Notes: generated by a model from the sequence alone, not told the origin. 64,000 nt of DNA from Ephydatia muelleri (GCA_013339895.1 JABACO010000017.1:1076315-1140314), one strand, 5' to 3'. Positions 10,759 through 23,474 are shown, counted from the stretch's first letter. Made by a program: numbers and translations.

Positions 10759-11880
10759 ATGGCGCCATTTGCAGCGCTTTCCATGGCCCTATTCATCGCG
10801 TTTCATACGGCAGGGACCAACGCAGCACCGCCGCCCAGCGCCGAATGCGCGTACCTCAACCGCTATCTGGGGAACAGCCTCCTCCCTTCCCTGCTCCCTT
10901 CCGTCGCCGACACCTGCGTCGCAGCGTTCAACAGTGTGCTCCTATCCGGCGACACGAGCGCCATCTGCATCCCAGAATGCCAATCGTTCTACGCCCTGTA
11001 TTCCCAATGCGCGACTGCAAAAGCCAGCGTTTTCGCGACGAGCTACTGCGGGCAGTTTAACAACTCGCCGTGCAGCGCAGTGACGTCTTCGGACTACGCG
11101 CTGGTTTCCCGCGTTTATTCCTCGTGCGGTGGAAACTCCACTTACTGCGCCCCGTCATGCGCGGCAGCCATCGCCGCTCTCGAGATGTTCAGCGGGTGCT
11201 GCAGATACAGCGACCTGAACGGTCCCAAGGCGCTGTGCGGTCAGCAACCCGTGGCGCCATGCCTGACTGTTCTCAACAACAACCCCGATCCCCCGAGCAG
11301 GGAATGCGCCTATTTCAACTACTACGCCGACGTACGGGTCGCTTCGTTCACTCCTTCACTCAACGGAGTGTGTCGCGCCGCGATAAACAACCCGAGCGAA
11401 ACGGATGCCTGCAACGTCCCGGAATGCCAGTCTTTATACGACCTCGCCTCAAAATGCCAAGGAGTTAGCGCCTCCTATGAGTTCGCTTCGAAACAGTGCG
11501 GTAGGCATGGCAACCAAACCTGTTTGTATGTCCTTTCCAACTACACCATGCTCTCATTTGTGTATACGTCATGCGCTAACTCCACCCACTGCTCCCCTTC
11601 GTGTCTCGATGCCATCTCCGCTCTCGAGCAGTATGGAGGTTGCTGCTTCGCCGACGTACTGAATGGTCCCAAAGCGTTGTGTGACCAACAGCCCATTTCC
11701 CACTGTCCTGTCATCTTCAGCAGCACTAGTCCCACCTCCCCACCCGTAAACACTACTGACGCTGCTGTTGCCACACTACTCAGTAACGACGGCTCTTTCG
11801 CAACCGAGCCCAACATGTTGATAATATCACTCGCATGTGCCATAGTTCGTATGTGCATGGGTATCTTTTTGGAACGGTGA
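10759..11880 (+). CDS. Secreted cysteine-rich protein with two internal repeats
   Basis: One open frame of 373 residues from the ATG at 10759. Residues 1-22 are a signal peptide (hydrophobic core, then AGTNA before AAPPPSAEC). Two repeats of about 145 residues follow. Each begins with ECAY(L/F)N, then has PECQS(F/L)Y, a CG-x-C pair, (V/A)YSSC or VYTSC with N-linked sites (NST), PSC, and finally GCC followed by LNGPKALC and QQP. There are 15 or so Cys per repeat. The C-terminus is a Ser/Thr/Pro-rich spacer and a hydrophobic stretch MLIISLACAIV, which could be a membrane anchor or GPI signal; a GTATGT donor near 11849 could instead splice it. Codon use is markedly G/C-ending compared with its AT-rich surroundings. 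I do not recognise the family. Confidence 0.75.
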   Translation: MAPFAALSMALFIAFHTAGTNAAPPPSAECAYLNRYLGNSLLPSLLPSVADTCVAAFNSVLLSGDTSAICIPECQSFYALYSQCATAKASVFATSYCGQFNNSPCSAVTSSDYALVSRVYSSCGGNSTYCAPSCAAAIAALEMFSGCCRYSDLNGPKALCGQQPVAPCLTVLNNNPDPPSRECAYFNYYADVRVASFTPSLNGVCRAAINNPSETDACNVPECQSLYDLASKCQGVSASYEFASKQCGRHGNQTCLYVLSNYTMLSFVYTSCANSTHCSPSCLDAISALEQYGGCCFADVLNGPKALCDQQPISHCPVIFSSTSPTSPPVNTTDAAVATLLSNDGSFATEPNMLIISLACAIVRMCMGIFLER

Positions 11881-12822
11881 TCGCTTCCCTTTTTGAACGA
11901 TGTTCGACCCTTTTTGAACGATGATCGTATCCTATGATCACCGACGATTTTGCATTTAAATGACCATGCAGTTTGCGCATGCGTGCAGGTATGAAATTAT
12001 ACTTGAGTTCTGCGTAATGCATATACGCTGAATAAGCTAACGCATGGATGTTTACCCTGGCAGTATATAAGCACTTCAATCATCAATTCAAGACTACACA
12101 ACAACCGAGAACAAATCGCTGAATGCACTTCACAGCCAACTTACTTTGGCAAGAATGGCAACCGACCTGTCAACCACATCCCCAACCAAAACACACTGCA
12201 TACCGCCCAGACGCACTCGCGTGACCATATGTGCATGTACGGTTCTCAAACAACACCAAATGTGGAAAAGTAGTAGAAAATTATACATTGCAAATTTTTG
12301 CTCAGTGATTGTGGATTGTCATGAGAAGTGGTCGAGCGGAAAGTAAGTTGAGTTAACACAGGAGTCGGTGTTGAAAAAAATAAAAATCAAGAAAACAAGT
12401 AAAATTCACGTTTCCTTACATTTTACATCACCGCCTCCAGTACTGTATAACGTTAAGGCTCGATCTCTTGAATCGTTCATTTTCAAGTGGGGCATTTATA
12501 AAGGAACGATTACCTACAAAAATTACAAAAATTACTATTAGTATTTAATTAGAATTAATTCTGGTCGTTCCTGCAAGTCTGGGAACGACCTCGCCTCTCG
12601 ACTGTATCACTTGAACTATCAACGGTGGGATCAGGCGCACAGAGAAGGGTTGCTTAGTGGTACATTTAAGCGCACGGTAAATATCATGCTAGTTGTACAT
12701 GTATGTAATGCGGCTCGGTTCACGCTAGATGAAAATACAACGGAGCAGTATATACTCAGTCTTCTATTACAAAATACACACATAAAGCCGATCCTTAAGA
12801 CTTGAATGCATGAGAGTTGAAT
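11881..12822. other. Intergenic, no gene seen
   Basis: 11865-11930 contains three roughly 22-bp tandem copies of a CCTTTTTGAACGATG-like word overlapping the end of the secreted-protein gene. No other structure was found. Confidence 0.3.
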
Positions 12823-15800
12823 CTATAGTCTGTACACTCCATCCACAACCTGCTCAAAATGGTGACTGTCAAGTGGCACATACTTTCGTTCCGCATGTTC
12901 AAGAATGTAAAGTGGGTCTCCAACTGTGTGGATATTGAAACCTTCGTTCCTAAAACGATTCTTCTGAATTTTATAAGTGCCTGTAATGTCTATAGTAGGT
13001 GCGAGACGGATGAACACTGGCACTGCATATGGTGGCAGGACTGAAAATAGCTTCTGTGCCAATGTGGACACATCCAGGGCTGCAAGATCGCCAGTGACAG
13101 TGGCCATTCCAGCCTTTCCCTCACATCCAGGAACCTCCACACCATAGACGCAGACGTCGCGGTGTTCCAAGACCTTCATCATAATGGACTCCACTTCAGT
13201 TGTGGAAACATTTTCACCTTTCCATCGGAATGTATCGCCTACTCGGTCAGAGAAGTAGACATATCCGTCTTCGTCCATCCGCAGTATGTCACCTGATAGA
13301 AAGTAGACGTCCCCCTTTTCAAAGACATCACGCATAATCTTTTTGTTAGTTGCTTGTTGATCATTATAACCATCAAACCTGCGTAAAGGCTTCGCCTCGT
13401 CAATCTTGCCAACGATTTCCGCAGGCTCATTGTAAGTGGCCTCTACACAGAATCCATTTTGGTCTCTTATATACTCGTTAGTTTCGGGATCCACTTTCAG
13501 AAAGGCAACAATACGGGTGAGCTGAGATAGAATGGGGACCACCCCTACTGATCCTTCTTTGTCAAAGACGTTTATAAGATTTGTAATGCCTTCGGTTGCT
13601 CCATAGAACTCTCCAATTTGTGCAATGTTGAACCTTGTTTTGAACTCTCTCCATATTTTGGGCCTGAGGCCATTCCCTATTGCCAGTCTGATGCAGTGAT
13701 CCGTGTCAACTGATGCTGGCGAATGTGCTAACAAGTAGCGACAGAGTTCTCCAACATAATAAAACACCTGTAAAATTACAAAAAAAGATGCTTCAGAGCA
13801 AAAAGGAGAGGGGGGGGGGGGGGGGGGCAACACTTTCTGACCATGCCCATCCAAATAATTCGCATCTATCATTAATGCTACACCCCTCTTTAAATAACGC
13901 ACGGCACGAGAATACACAAGAATTTGCAGTCAAGTCAGTTACCAAATTAGTATTAGTGCAATTCATCTTGCATTTTAACTTGCTCCAAAACAAGGAGACC
14001 TTAGGCTCATTTATCATGTCCGTCTTGAGAAGCATTACTGCCAGAAATGCCCACACTCTGAACACGCCCATCAAAATTACTACATCATTACCACTAATGC
14101 TACACCTCTCCTCAAATAGCAAAGCAGAGTAATAGTACATCTTGTAAGCTAGAGGGCAGATTGTCTTTTGCAAAGACCACAAATAGATTGATTCATGGTG
14201 CAGCGGCTGGGCGTGGTTGTGTAAATGTATTCAATCATGTGACTATAGTCCTTCCCAATTTATTCAGAATCACGAGGATTAGGCACTTCATGCCCTATTT
14301 TGCCACTTATGAGTACTACGATTTTATTGTCATATTGCTACAGTGCGAGCTTAAGTGCATGAAAATATATATTGAAAAAGAGATGTTTGTCAAACACGCC
14401 TCCCCCCCCCCCACTTCATAACTTTTTCCCATACGCCCCCCTCCCCCCCCCCCTCGAAAAACAAATAGGATATTAATGTAATGCTCTCAACAAGCTCTAC
14501 TACAAACTTGTCATGGTGTCATACTTCTTTTTTTTTTTTTTTGCCCCACCTCGCTTCAGAGTTTAAAAACATTTATATTTGTCCTGAAAAACACACTCAC
14601 AGTACAACTGTGCTTGCGGCAATCAGTCCAGAAGTTGGTTGCAGAGAACTTCCTTTTGAGTACAAGCGTGCAGCCTCGCAGTAACATAGTTCCCACTACG
14701 AGCATGCCCCCTGCCGAGTGGTACAGAGGGAGGGTGCAGTAGAGGATGTCATCTGATTTGACGCCAAAGCAATGACCTTGCCCCCAAGATGTACCGTAGA
14801 ACCTGCAAAATTCACCATGGGCATTGTATGAAACCAGGGGACATCACCCTTCTCCCACTCTCCCCCCCTCCACCCCTATGTAAATAAAAACCTTCTGTGT
14901 TTGATTACAACGGCCTTTGGAAGTCCAGTGGTCCCTGAAGTGTATATAAGACACAGCCTGTCTGCAAAGGAAATAAGTATATGAGATAAATCACAAATGC
15001 TATATTCTGATATCAGCATAGAGTTCAAGATATACCATTGTAATATACTGATTAAATATCTTTTATTTTATTTTATAAGTATATACTGTACTGCCTTCCC
15101 TGTAAGGGATTGAGTCTGAAAGCAGCTGGTGCTGCATCAATGGGATTACACCTATGGCTGATTTAAGATCAATAGAGGTCAAAGGCTTTAATAATTATAA
15201 AAATGACCTCACTTCGGGTACAGGTTGATTTACTAGTTCAAATCTAAATGCAAAAACCAGTGCAAAGACAGATCTTCAATGTGCAGAAAATTGCATCAAA
15301 ACAGTGTGTATACCTTCAAATGATTTGTTGTTCAGTGGAGGTGGAGGGCTTGGTGTACTACTGAGCAACTCAACCTGCATATTCTTTGTCTGAGGGAGGT
15401 AAGAGTCTCCCTTGATAGTGTAGCACCCATAAGAGAGGCTTTTCGCATCCAGTTTCGACATAACATCACCGATGGCTCCACTCAGTGTACTGCTGAAGAT
15501 GATAGCGCAGGCATCTGCTACTTTGATGGAGTGCACCAGAGACTGCTCCCGGAGGTTGTAGTTGACAAAGGCTGAGACTACACCTATCTTCGAGAGGCCC
15601 AGCCAAGTGCCCACATACTCAGGACAATTCTCCATAAACAGGGCCACCACATCACCCTTCTTCAGGCCCTGACCAAGGAAGTAGTTCGCAATTCTGTTAG
15701 CGTACTCATCAAGGTGCTGGAATGTCCAACTCTCTTCCTCAAATATGATAGCCACCTTGTCTGGGTGCTTGCAAACAGTCTGTTCAAACAAGTCAGAGAA

Positions 15801-16372
15801 AATCACTTTTTTTTTGGACTGGTTTTGTGTTGCGATTTCGATGGAAAACGCTATATAGAGCAACCTGCATGTAGGGTGTAGCCATAAAGCTGGTGTTATT
15901 TAAAAAAAAAATGCTTCCAGAGGGGGGAGGGGATAGGTGGGAGGCTCCTAGAGCTGTGTTATTAGGACCAACGGAATCAAATATGGAGCGTTTGTTTTCA
16001 CTGAATGTAGTACGGTACATAAAAATGATGCCAGCCACCCTAAACCACAAACACCGCTCCTCCAGAGAACGCCTTTGGGACACAGAGTTTTTGTCAAACC
16101 TCGTTTTTAAGGTCCTTTGTCCCCTAAGTAAGAGACTAAATATAAGTGGAACCTAGATTCTGTCTAGTGCCGTCGTCCCCCTGTGCGCATCAGATGCAAG
16201 AAACATACCGTATATCTCTGAGTAGGCGTTTCAGGAACCTGACTCCCCCAAGGCGCCAAATGGCTGCGGTAGACATACCAAGCGTTGACGCCCACAGCGG
16301 GACGCCAAAGACGTACGACACAAGGATTAAGCCCACGGCGAGTATGAAGCGTTTAAACTTCGCTGAAGGCAT
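12823..16372 (-). CDS. SLC27 family long-chain fatty-acid transport protein / acyl-CoA synthetase
   Basis: Exons, 5' to 3' on the minus strand: 16209-16372 (N-terminal membrane segment FILAVGLILVSYVFGVPLWA), 15314-15818, 14892-14961, 14601-14802 and 12823-13767 (stop). The second exon has SWTFQHLDEYANRIANYF and GDVVALFMEN. The third has the AMP-binding loop IYTSGTTGLPKA. The fourth has LPLYHSAGGM. The last has GEFYGATEG, GDTFRWKGENVSTTEVE (the FATP/VLACS signature) and YKIQKNRFRNEGF. The summed length, about 630 residues, is normal for FATP1/4-type proteins. These sit in plasma membrane or ER and couple uptake to acyl-CoA formation. Phases join cleanly from 15314 onward. The 16209 and 15818 junction does not match in phase, so one short exon between them (perhaps near 16090-16125) is missing from this model. 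Confidence 0.9.
13811..13828. repeat. Poly-G run in SLC27 intron 4
   Basis: Eighteen consecutive G inside the intron between the fourth and last coding exons. Other mononucleotide C or G runs in the window are listed separately only where longer. Confidence 0.85.
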
Positions 16373-16505
16373 CCAGGAAATGATTGCTGAGATTTAAAAA
16401 AAAGGATAAAAATCTATCTATTAACCAAAAGTTACAATTATAATGCATAGTCAATTTATAAACAGTGCCCAAGTGCGCATTAAATGCAGTGCAATAAATA
16501 TGGCT

Positions 16506-16635
16506 CAGGGGCGTAGACAAAGGGGGCTGAGATGATATTCACAATCAATTTTCGCCATATATGGTAGTAGTAAGACCATATATGGTGAAAATTGATAGTG
16601 AATATCATCTCAGCCCCCCTTTGTCTGCGCCCCTG
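16506..16635. mobile_element. Palindromic MITE of 130 bp
   Basis: CAGGGGCGTAGACAAAGG at 16506 is mirrored to 16635 with arms of about 60 bp and a short central spacer (AGTAGTAAG). Differences between arms are few. The terminus CAGGGGCG is typical of hAT-type MITEs, but no target duplication was recognised. It lies about 140 bp upstream of the SLC27 first coding exon. Confidence 0.65.
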
Positions 16636-16779
16636 CAGGCTGTAGTACTGTGCCTTGCCATATATGTTGCATTTGGAACGGGCTGTGTCTGGCGCCCATT
16701 GTCAGTGGCGAGGTGGCTTGTCTGTCACTGGGGGGGGGGGGGGGGGGGGGGCAAATACACTGATTGCCGCCCCCCCCCC

Positions 16780-16810
<31 letters not shown>

Positions 16811-18200
16811 AATTCTGTCAGAATTTCTTACACTATAATATATGCAGCTGCGTCCGTTGGGTCTGGGGCCGAGGCTACAATATGCATGGGGGAATGGTTA
16901 AAACAATAGTTCACGCGCAGTACGAACCATCCAACTCACAGGCACTACTGGTACGATCAGGATCAGTCACTTGCAGGCGTGTCAGTTTCAGTGGTTTGCA
17001 AAAAGGTTCAGCATAAAAGAGCCTAGATTTCGTTCCTCATCAATTTTTGCCTTCTTCTCTTTAAGATAAGCAGCTCCTGATTTGCACTTACGTGATTTGC
17101 CTTCCAATGACATGTCGAAGTCAGTCGAACGCAAATTCTTTCGAATATAGCCACCAAATACACACTAAGCACAGTTGTGACCAATAGATCGAACGAATAG
17201 TGTTTGCGGCTTACCAGGGTATGAAAGAAGAATAGGTCACACTACTTTTCTCTCAACTACTCAAGCTCACCAACGAAATGAATCAACAACCAGTAAGAAT
17301 ACGGAATCACAAAAAGGACACTATTAAAGAGCATTGCCATAGTGCCCACTGTTCGAGCAGCACGATAACAATGACAAAGGCTGGTAGCAATTAACACGTA
17401 GACGATTCTCATGGCATCAGTGTAGCCGAAATTTCTAATAATTGATCGTCTGGAACTTAGAGCTGTACTACACTACCTATATACTACACTGCGGCAGCAG
17501 GTTCAATATAGGATTGATTGAGGATTGATGAATATCATTAAAAAAACTTCACTCGCGTCTGGAGGGACAACGGAGAAACGGATCGCTTATCTCTTTGTCG
17601 CGATGGAACGAGAACTCAAAGATCTACAGTTCTACGTTTGTTCCGTATCATAAAACGATGTGCTTTTAGAGAAACAAACTGCCCATTGTGCACAGGTTAG
17701 AGTCAGCAGGTGCACATTATTTGGCACCAAAATACTCTGTTGGCAAGTACATCCCTGATACATGGTTGTATACATGTGTCTGTGTAGCTTGTCCCAGATC
17801 CACATGACGTCGCTGTTTACAGCATTAATCGTTACGTCATGTGGGTCTGGGGACAAGACTACGAATTCACAACGTTGTTCAGTTTCACTTACATGTGTTT
17901 ACTAGAGACAGCAGTGTGTGGTGTCATAGGCCTTATTTGCATATCTATATGTAATGCTGACAGAGAATCTGCTGCTGAGCCCACTGGCAATGTTGTTATG
18001 ACAACAGCTACATTCCATTTCAGGTTCTGGGACCATTAGAACCTCTAAATGCCTTTGGGGCATTTTTTCATTTTACAGGCACACACATCCAAGCTGACAA
18101 GAATTATTTGCAGGTTAGTTTGGGAGTAGTTAAATTTAATTCCCTTCCATTTTACCTTGGACGCAGTGCTACTAACCTTGTCTGACACGCAGTCATTAGA
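16636..18200. other. Intergenic, low-complexity G and C runs, no gene seen
   Basis: 16731-16751 is a G run and 16769-16796 a C run followed by (CA)n, in opposite orientation only 18 bases apart, so they could form a G:C stem. The rest shows no coding signal. Confidence 0.3.
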
Positions 18201-18227
18201 ACTGAGATTAAAAAAAAATAAGTAATT

Positions 18228-18326
18228 GGTTTCTTGTTGAGTCTCTGGTTTCTTGTTGAGTCTCTGGTTTCTTGTTGAGTCTCTGGTTTCTTGTTGAGTC
18301 TCTGGTTTCTTGTTGAGTCTCTGGTT
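18228..18326. repeat. 19-bp tandem repeat, about 5 copies
   Basis: The unit GTCTCTGGTTTCTTGTTGA is repeated 5.2 times with essentially no divergence. Confidence 0.9.
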
Positions 18327-18562
18327 AAATTTGGTGTTCAGGATCTGCATTGCTATAATATCAATTCAAAGGATTTACATGTACTTTCAATACTCTTATC
18401 CATTCTGATATTACCTGTGCTTCTGACCCTCATGTATGAAACTTTTGAGGCTTTTCTCCCCTTCAAGATGTGATTATACTTCACCTTTCTGAGCTTTAGC
18501 ATGGAGCTGCTAAACTGAACTGAAATCAGTATTACATGGCAACAGCACTCAGCATGCATTGT

Positions 18563-18602
18563 ACACACACACACACACACACGCACGCACACAGACACAC
18601 AA

Positions 18603-18660
<58 letters not shown>
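18563..18660. repeat. (CA)n microsatellite
   Basis: About 98 bases of CA with interruptions between 18583 and 18605. Confidence 0.9.
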
Positions 18661-18663
<3 letters not shown>

Positions 18664-19888
18664 CTAATTGATATAACATAACTATTGGCTTGTATTATCC
18701 AGTATCACCAACATGATCCATGTTTCTGCTCCATTCATTAATATATTTATTGTTTTATTACTAACCATTCTCTTTTTTTTTTTTTGTTGTTGTTGTTGTC
18801 AAGAAGCAGTTGTAACTGCACGAGCCAGGGACTGTTGCATGTGGCTCTGTCAAAATTCAGCCCCCCCCCCCCCCCCCAAGAAAAAAAAAAAAAACTTGTG
18901 CATCACGTGAGACTGAGTTAATTAATGTGCAGTGTTTGGCTCACAGATGACTCTTGTTAGTCTTATAACCTAAGTCGTCTACATTCCTGGCACACTGGAA
19001 TACTTGCGATTTATAGGTTACTGGTCAATCAGCACATCTTTACATGGAATTATAGCGCCTCGATGTGTCCATCTGTTTACGTATACCACCCTTCCAATTG
19101 ATTCATTTAAAAACACAACACACCACACACGCGCACACCCGCGCACTAACAGAATGCACAATGAATTATTCGACCGCAACCCGCTCTGTAGCACGCTGCG
19201 TCTACACTGCCGATCCTGCTTCATTGGAGTAGACGTTAACGTAAAAATTGTACAGATTGTCTCTCCACTGGCCTGGGGCCTTGGCCGAAACAGAATTGGC
19301 GATGAACTTGGGTATCAGCCCTTTGGCATCGTTCTGAAGGAGGACCGTCATTCGGGTGGATAGCGGATCCGTCGGATCTGGCCTAACGATCGATGCAGAT
19401 AGAATTGTTGCGGCTCTGCAAAGAAACGAGCGTGAAATGTACATGCGCAGTACGTGACGCTGTGTAGAGGAAATGCATAAATCCCGTGTTGCGTAGCTGC
19501 TACGCACCGTATTACGCCGAACTTGTGTGGGACTATGCCTTCAGGTGCATTGCTGTACAGGATGTAGGTTGTGTTGGTGCTTTCGTCTCTTTTCTCGGCG
19601 ATGTACTGAACGATGTCTCTGTTCAGCACCGGTGTTGGCATGGACACTAACCTGCATGGATGCATGCGAAATGGTTCCTTTCGAATATTTGGTAAATGTG
19701 GCGTTCCAAACTGACTTCACCGTTGTGACCATAGTATACGGACCCCGCGTCCCTAGCTGCATGACTTACCAGTAGACCAACATATTTATAGGTCCTGGTC
19801 CCCAGACTTACCAGTAGACCACCCTATGAGTGGGATGTTCCTCGAGGACATCAATGACTGGGAACTGTGTGTCCCATCTCTTCCTCAA

Positions 19889-22800
19889 CATGGGCGCCCC
19901 CAGCATTTCTTGAAGGGGGGGGCCAGTCGGGGAAGGGGGGCGCCAATTGGGAAGGGGAGGGGGGAGGATAATAAATTTTGCTGGTCAATTCACATATCAA
20001 ATATTACAGTGCAAATCATAACAATATCTAGATATAGATTATATGTTTATGAGAACATCAGATTGGACAGGTCAATCTTTCTTGGGTGGAGTGTTAAAAA
20101 AATTTCCACTGCTCTATCCAAATTAACTTCATGATTGTAATGGATATTCATCAAAGCTAATGAAGACAAACGTGAGCAACTCATAGATGACCGCATCCAA
20201 TTCCTGAGTCGACGCAAAGTAGAAAAACTACGTTCACAGGTGCAGCTTGTTATAGGTATGATGCATCCAATTTTTATGAGACGAAATACATTAGGAAAAC
20301 GCTCTTCATCACACTCGAGTATAGCGGCACCAAGTGAGTCAGGACGATCCTTCTCCAAACAATCTATCCATTTCCTTTTCCATAGCTTCAATTCTTGATC
20401 AACAACACATGAATCATGTAGGTCAGTTTCATAAAGCTTTATTGTCTCCTGAATATTATAGTCACTGCTGACAATTATGGATGGTACCAAGTGTAGAAGG
20501 TTAGATGCTGTTCTGGAAAGCTCTGTAAATCTAAAATCAAGCTCTGAAATTATACAATCTAGAAAGGGAATGGCGAGAGTGCGACGGTAGTACTCTAGAG
20601 GGTTTTCTGCTGGGTAGTTGTCTCTGTTGAAAATAAAAAGACAAATACATAACACAACAAGTCCTGACTTCAGATGAGAAATACGTATATATAGCTACAT
20701 TTTTGTCTTCATTGCAGTGCATGCAGCAAAAATAATGCATACATTAAGCAGGCAATATGTTGAAGTTTACATTACCCATTTACCTGTACATCTGCATTTT
20801 GGCAATTCTTGGCAAGGACGGTTCCACTCCAACAGATTGACCCAAACGTTCGGCTTGGTTGTATATGGCCTGAAATTCCATATCTACACCATCTCTTAGA
20901 CATTGAAAATCATGCTTTACTTCCTGAATATCTCTGAATGCTTTCACAATATCTACAGCCTTTCCTTGCAAACACTTAGTAATCATGGCAAGGGGGTGCA
21001 ACAGTCGGTAAAGTGCTACAACTCCTATAAGAATTCCAAAGTTACATAAAGCATTAAGATGGGCTGTAGCATCCCTCCTAGCTTCAGTTTCCCATCCAAC
21101 TTTTATGTCATCAGGGTATGCTTCTATCCCTTGGCATGTTCCATTAATTATTTCTAATGCCTTAACTATAAAAGGATATGCAAGATAGAAATGTTCAAAA
21201 GCTATATCCCGTTCTGCCCAACGTGTTTTACAAAGCCCTATTACCACTTTTCTTTGTGGACAGCTGTGAGTTTCCTTTTCAACAACATATTCTAGGAGTT
21301 TTTCTCTCTTTGGAGAATACTTAAAAAATATTGACAGTGCTGTCATTTGAGATAGAATTGTTTGAATATTTTGTTCCTTACAGGTAGCTGCAATACATAG
21401 ATTTAGAGCATGAGAAGTGCAATGTGTGTAAAATGCTTTTTTGCTTTGTTCTAGTATTCTCCCAGAAAGCCCCTTCCTAACACCAGACATATTGGATGCC
21501 CCATCATAGCATTGTCCATGCAATTCTTGTAGACTAAGACTGTGATTTTGATAAAAATTAGAAATTGCTTCATAAAGTGCTTCACCAGTAATCCTGTCCA
21601 TTTCTATAAAATCTACAAACTCCTCTCGTATCTGCTTCTTGGAATCAACAAAACGGATGCATAGTGATAGAATCTCATCATTGGAGGAGCTGACCTCATC
21701 ACACAGGATTGAGTGCATTCCAGAACTTCTTATTTCATTGATTATGTCTTTCTGAATGATCTGTTTACCTATCACTTCTATCATTTCATTCTGACTGCGT
21801 TGCCTGATATATGTGCAGTTCTTCATCAATGGTTTCGTTAGGTGTCCTTCAAGCTCTGGGTCATTTTTGCTAAGCAATTGTAAGATTGCTAAAAAGTTGC
21901 CAGGGTTATGATGAGAATCATTTGTGTCTTCATTGTGACCTCTCAGAGCAATACCTTGTTTACCGCAAAAGTGAATAACTTGAGCAATTCTTGTTAAAAT
22001 ATGTTTATACAATTTCAGTCGATTCTGCAAGTCACTGTTAACTTGGAAACTGATAGTTGTTTCTGGTTGTTCAAATCGATGTTTAATACCTTCAGCAACA
22101 AAGCATGCATCCTGATGGTATTCTGATTGACTGTGGATAGCCTCTTTTTCATACATTTTTTTGTAATTTGAACAACCAATGTTAACAAAACTAGAAAGCT
22201 GACTACGGTCTTTCATTCCTCGTTTAGTGGCATGTAGAGGAATAAACAAACTACATGGCAAGCAGAAGATGCTATTTGTAGAAGGACTGAAAACAAAATT
22301 ATTGCTCAACATAGACGGGCTGCATTTTCTGTGCCGTCCTGATTGCACAATAACTGGAAATGCATCGTCAGTTGTTTGTCGTACGTGATGCTTCAAAACA
22401 AGGTACTTATCATGCTCTGTTAACTTTTTAAGGGATTCTTCACATTTTGACCATTCCCCAACATCTGTAGGTGCACATTTGCCATATAGTACTTCTGCTA
22501 TGTCATACTGGTAAGGTACAGCAGCACTAGTACCTGTAAGATGGTTAGAAGTGGATGGTACACTATCTCCTTGTGGGGAGGACAGTGTAGGATGTTCCAA
22601 AGAGGATGAACACAAAGCTTCACCTTCATTGCTGGAGGTAGTGATGCCCACTGCAATATTTGCACCTTGGATAATCTCCAATCTGTCAGCCCGATCAACA
22701 GACACAAGATCGGATAGTACTTCTGGCTGGCTAGTACACGTATCAGGTGCGGTGAGAGATTTTGACTCAGCGGACGTACCAGTAGTAACCAAAGTGCGAC

Positions 22801-23117
22801 AGCCTATGTATACAAAAATGCAATTAAACGTAACGCAGAACAAGCTAGCGAACCTTCCGAGGTCGAGACCGCACTACAAGCCGTACGAGCAAAATAGGTC
22901 GTAATGCTTTCTGTCGCCTCTGCACTTCGCAATAATTCGCGCTGCCACTTTGATTTCCGACTTTCAGCACCACTCAATTTTCGTTTCGATGCCATGCGCA
23001 TATGGGGAACGGGTTAAATAATTCAATAAAAGGGGGCGGCGGCAGGGAGGGGGGCGCCATTGAGACCTAAAGGGGGGGGCCATGGCCCCCCCTGCCCCCC
23101 CCCTGGGGACGCCCATG
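19889..23117 (-). mobile_element. hAT transposon, 3.23 kb, with 5-bp target duplication
   Basis: The left end is CATGGGCGCCCCCAG (19889) and the right end is the inverse, CTGGGGACGCCCATG (to 23117). Both flanks carry CTCAA (19884-19888, 23118-23122). Removing the element and one CTCAA restores the START exon exactly as in paralogue D at 55.4-55.5 kb. Both subterminal regions are G-rich on the plus strand or C-rich (runs of G near 19914, 23073). Duplications of 5 bp rather than the usual 8 recall the hAT5 group. The element encodes a full-length transposase. Confidence 0.88.
20047..23001 (-). CDS. hAT transposase (DUF4371/ZMYM-like), apparently complete
   Basis: Three exons on the minus strand, 22854-23001, 20784-22803 and 20047-20623, join in frame (phases 1 and 2) to 914 residues without a stop. 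The order is a basic N-terminus (MASKRKLSGAES), a Ser-rich linker, a TTF-type zinc finger region around residues 200-285 (IFCLPCSLF, then YHQDACF), a DUF4371-like part (CGKQGIALRGHNED), ILCDEVSS with a probable catalytic Asp near 418, QCYDGASNMSG with Asp near 483, CKTRWAER, and the hAT C-terminal dimerisation domain with CERSFSTLRRLRN (Glu near 853). All three acidic residues expected of a hAT DDE core are present. An intact frame plus an exact target duplication suggests recent insertion; activity is not shown. Confidence 0.85.
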
Positions 23118-23437
23118 CTCAACTCCAGGTCGTGGATCATCTTCACGACTGTGCGCATAATAGACAACTATTATTTACAGGTGCATGTGTATACGCCTAG
23201 TGCGTATATGCATTGCGCTAAGCGCCGAAACCTGCCACCGTGGAGATAATATACGGCATGTTATCTCTGGTGTGAGTCCCACTGCATGCATATACGTACA
23301 TAAAGTTTATTTACAATCCAGCCTCACCCGCGCACTTTATTCCACTCCCCTCGCAATTCTACTCCTTTAGCATCCGCACGCTACTTCCTCATGGAATTTG
23401 CATGCATGTATTCTCCCCCTCCTCGCATTGGGTGGAT

Positions 23438-23473
<36 letters not shown>
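23438..23473. repeat. Poly-G run (36 nt) and purine tract in START A intron 3
   Basis: A G run of about 36 bases is followed by a strand-pure G/A tract to about 23590, just downstream of exon 3. It is a candidate G-quadruplex or triplex-forming sequence. Confidence 0.85.

Positions 23474-23474
<1 letters not shown>

Noticed and set aside
18045..18350. Open frame with repeated KKPETQQETRD-type peptide
   Set aside because: Translation of the 19-bp tandem repeat with no sequence beyond it.
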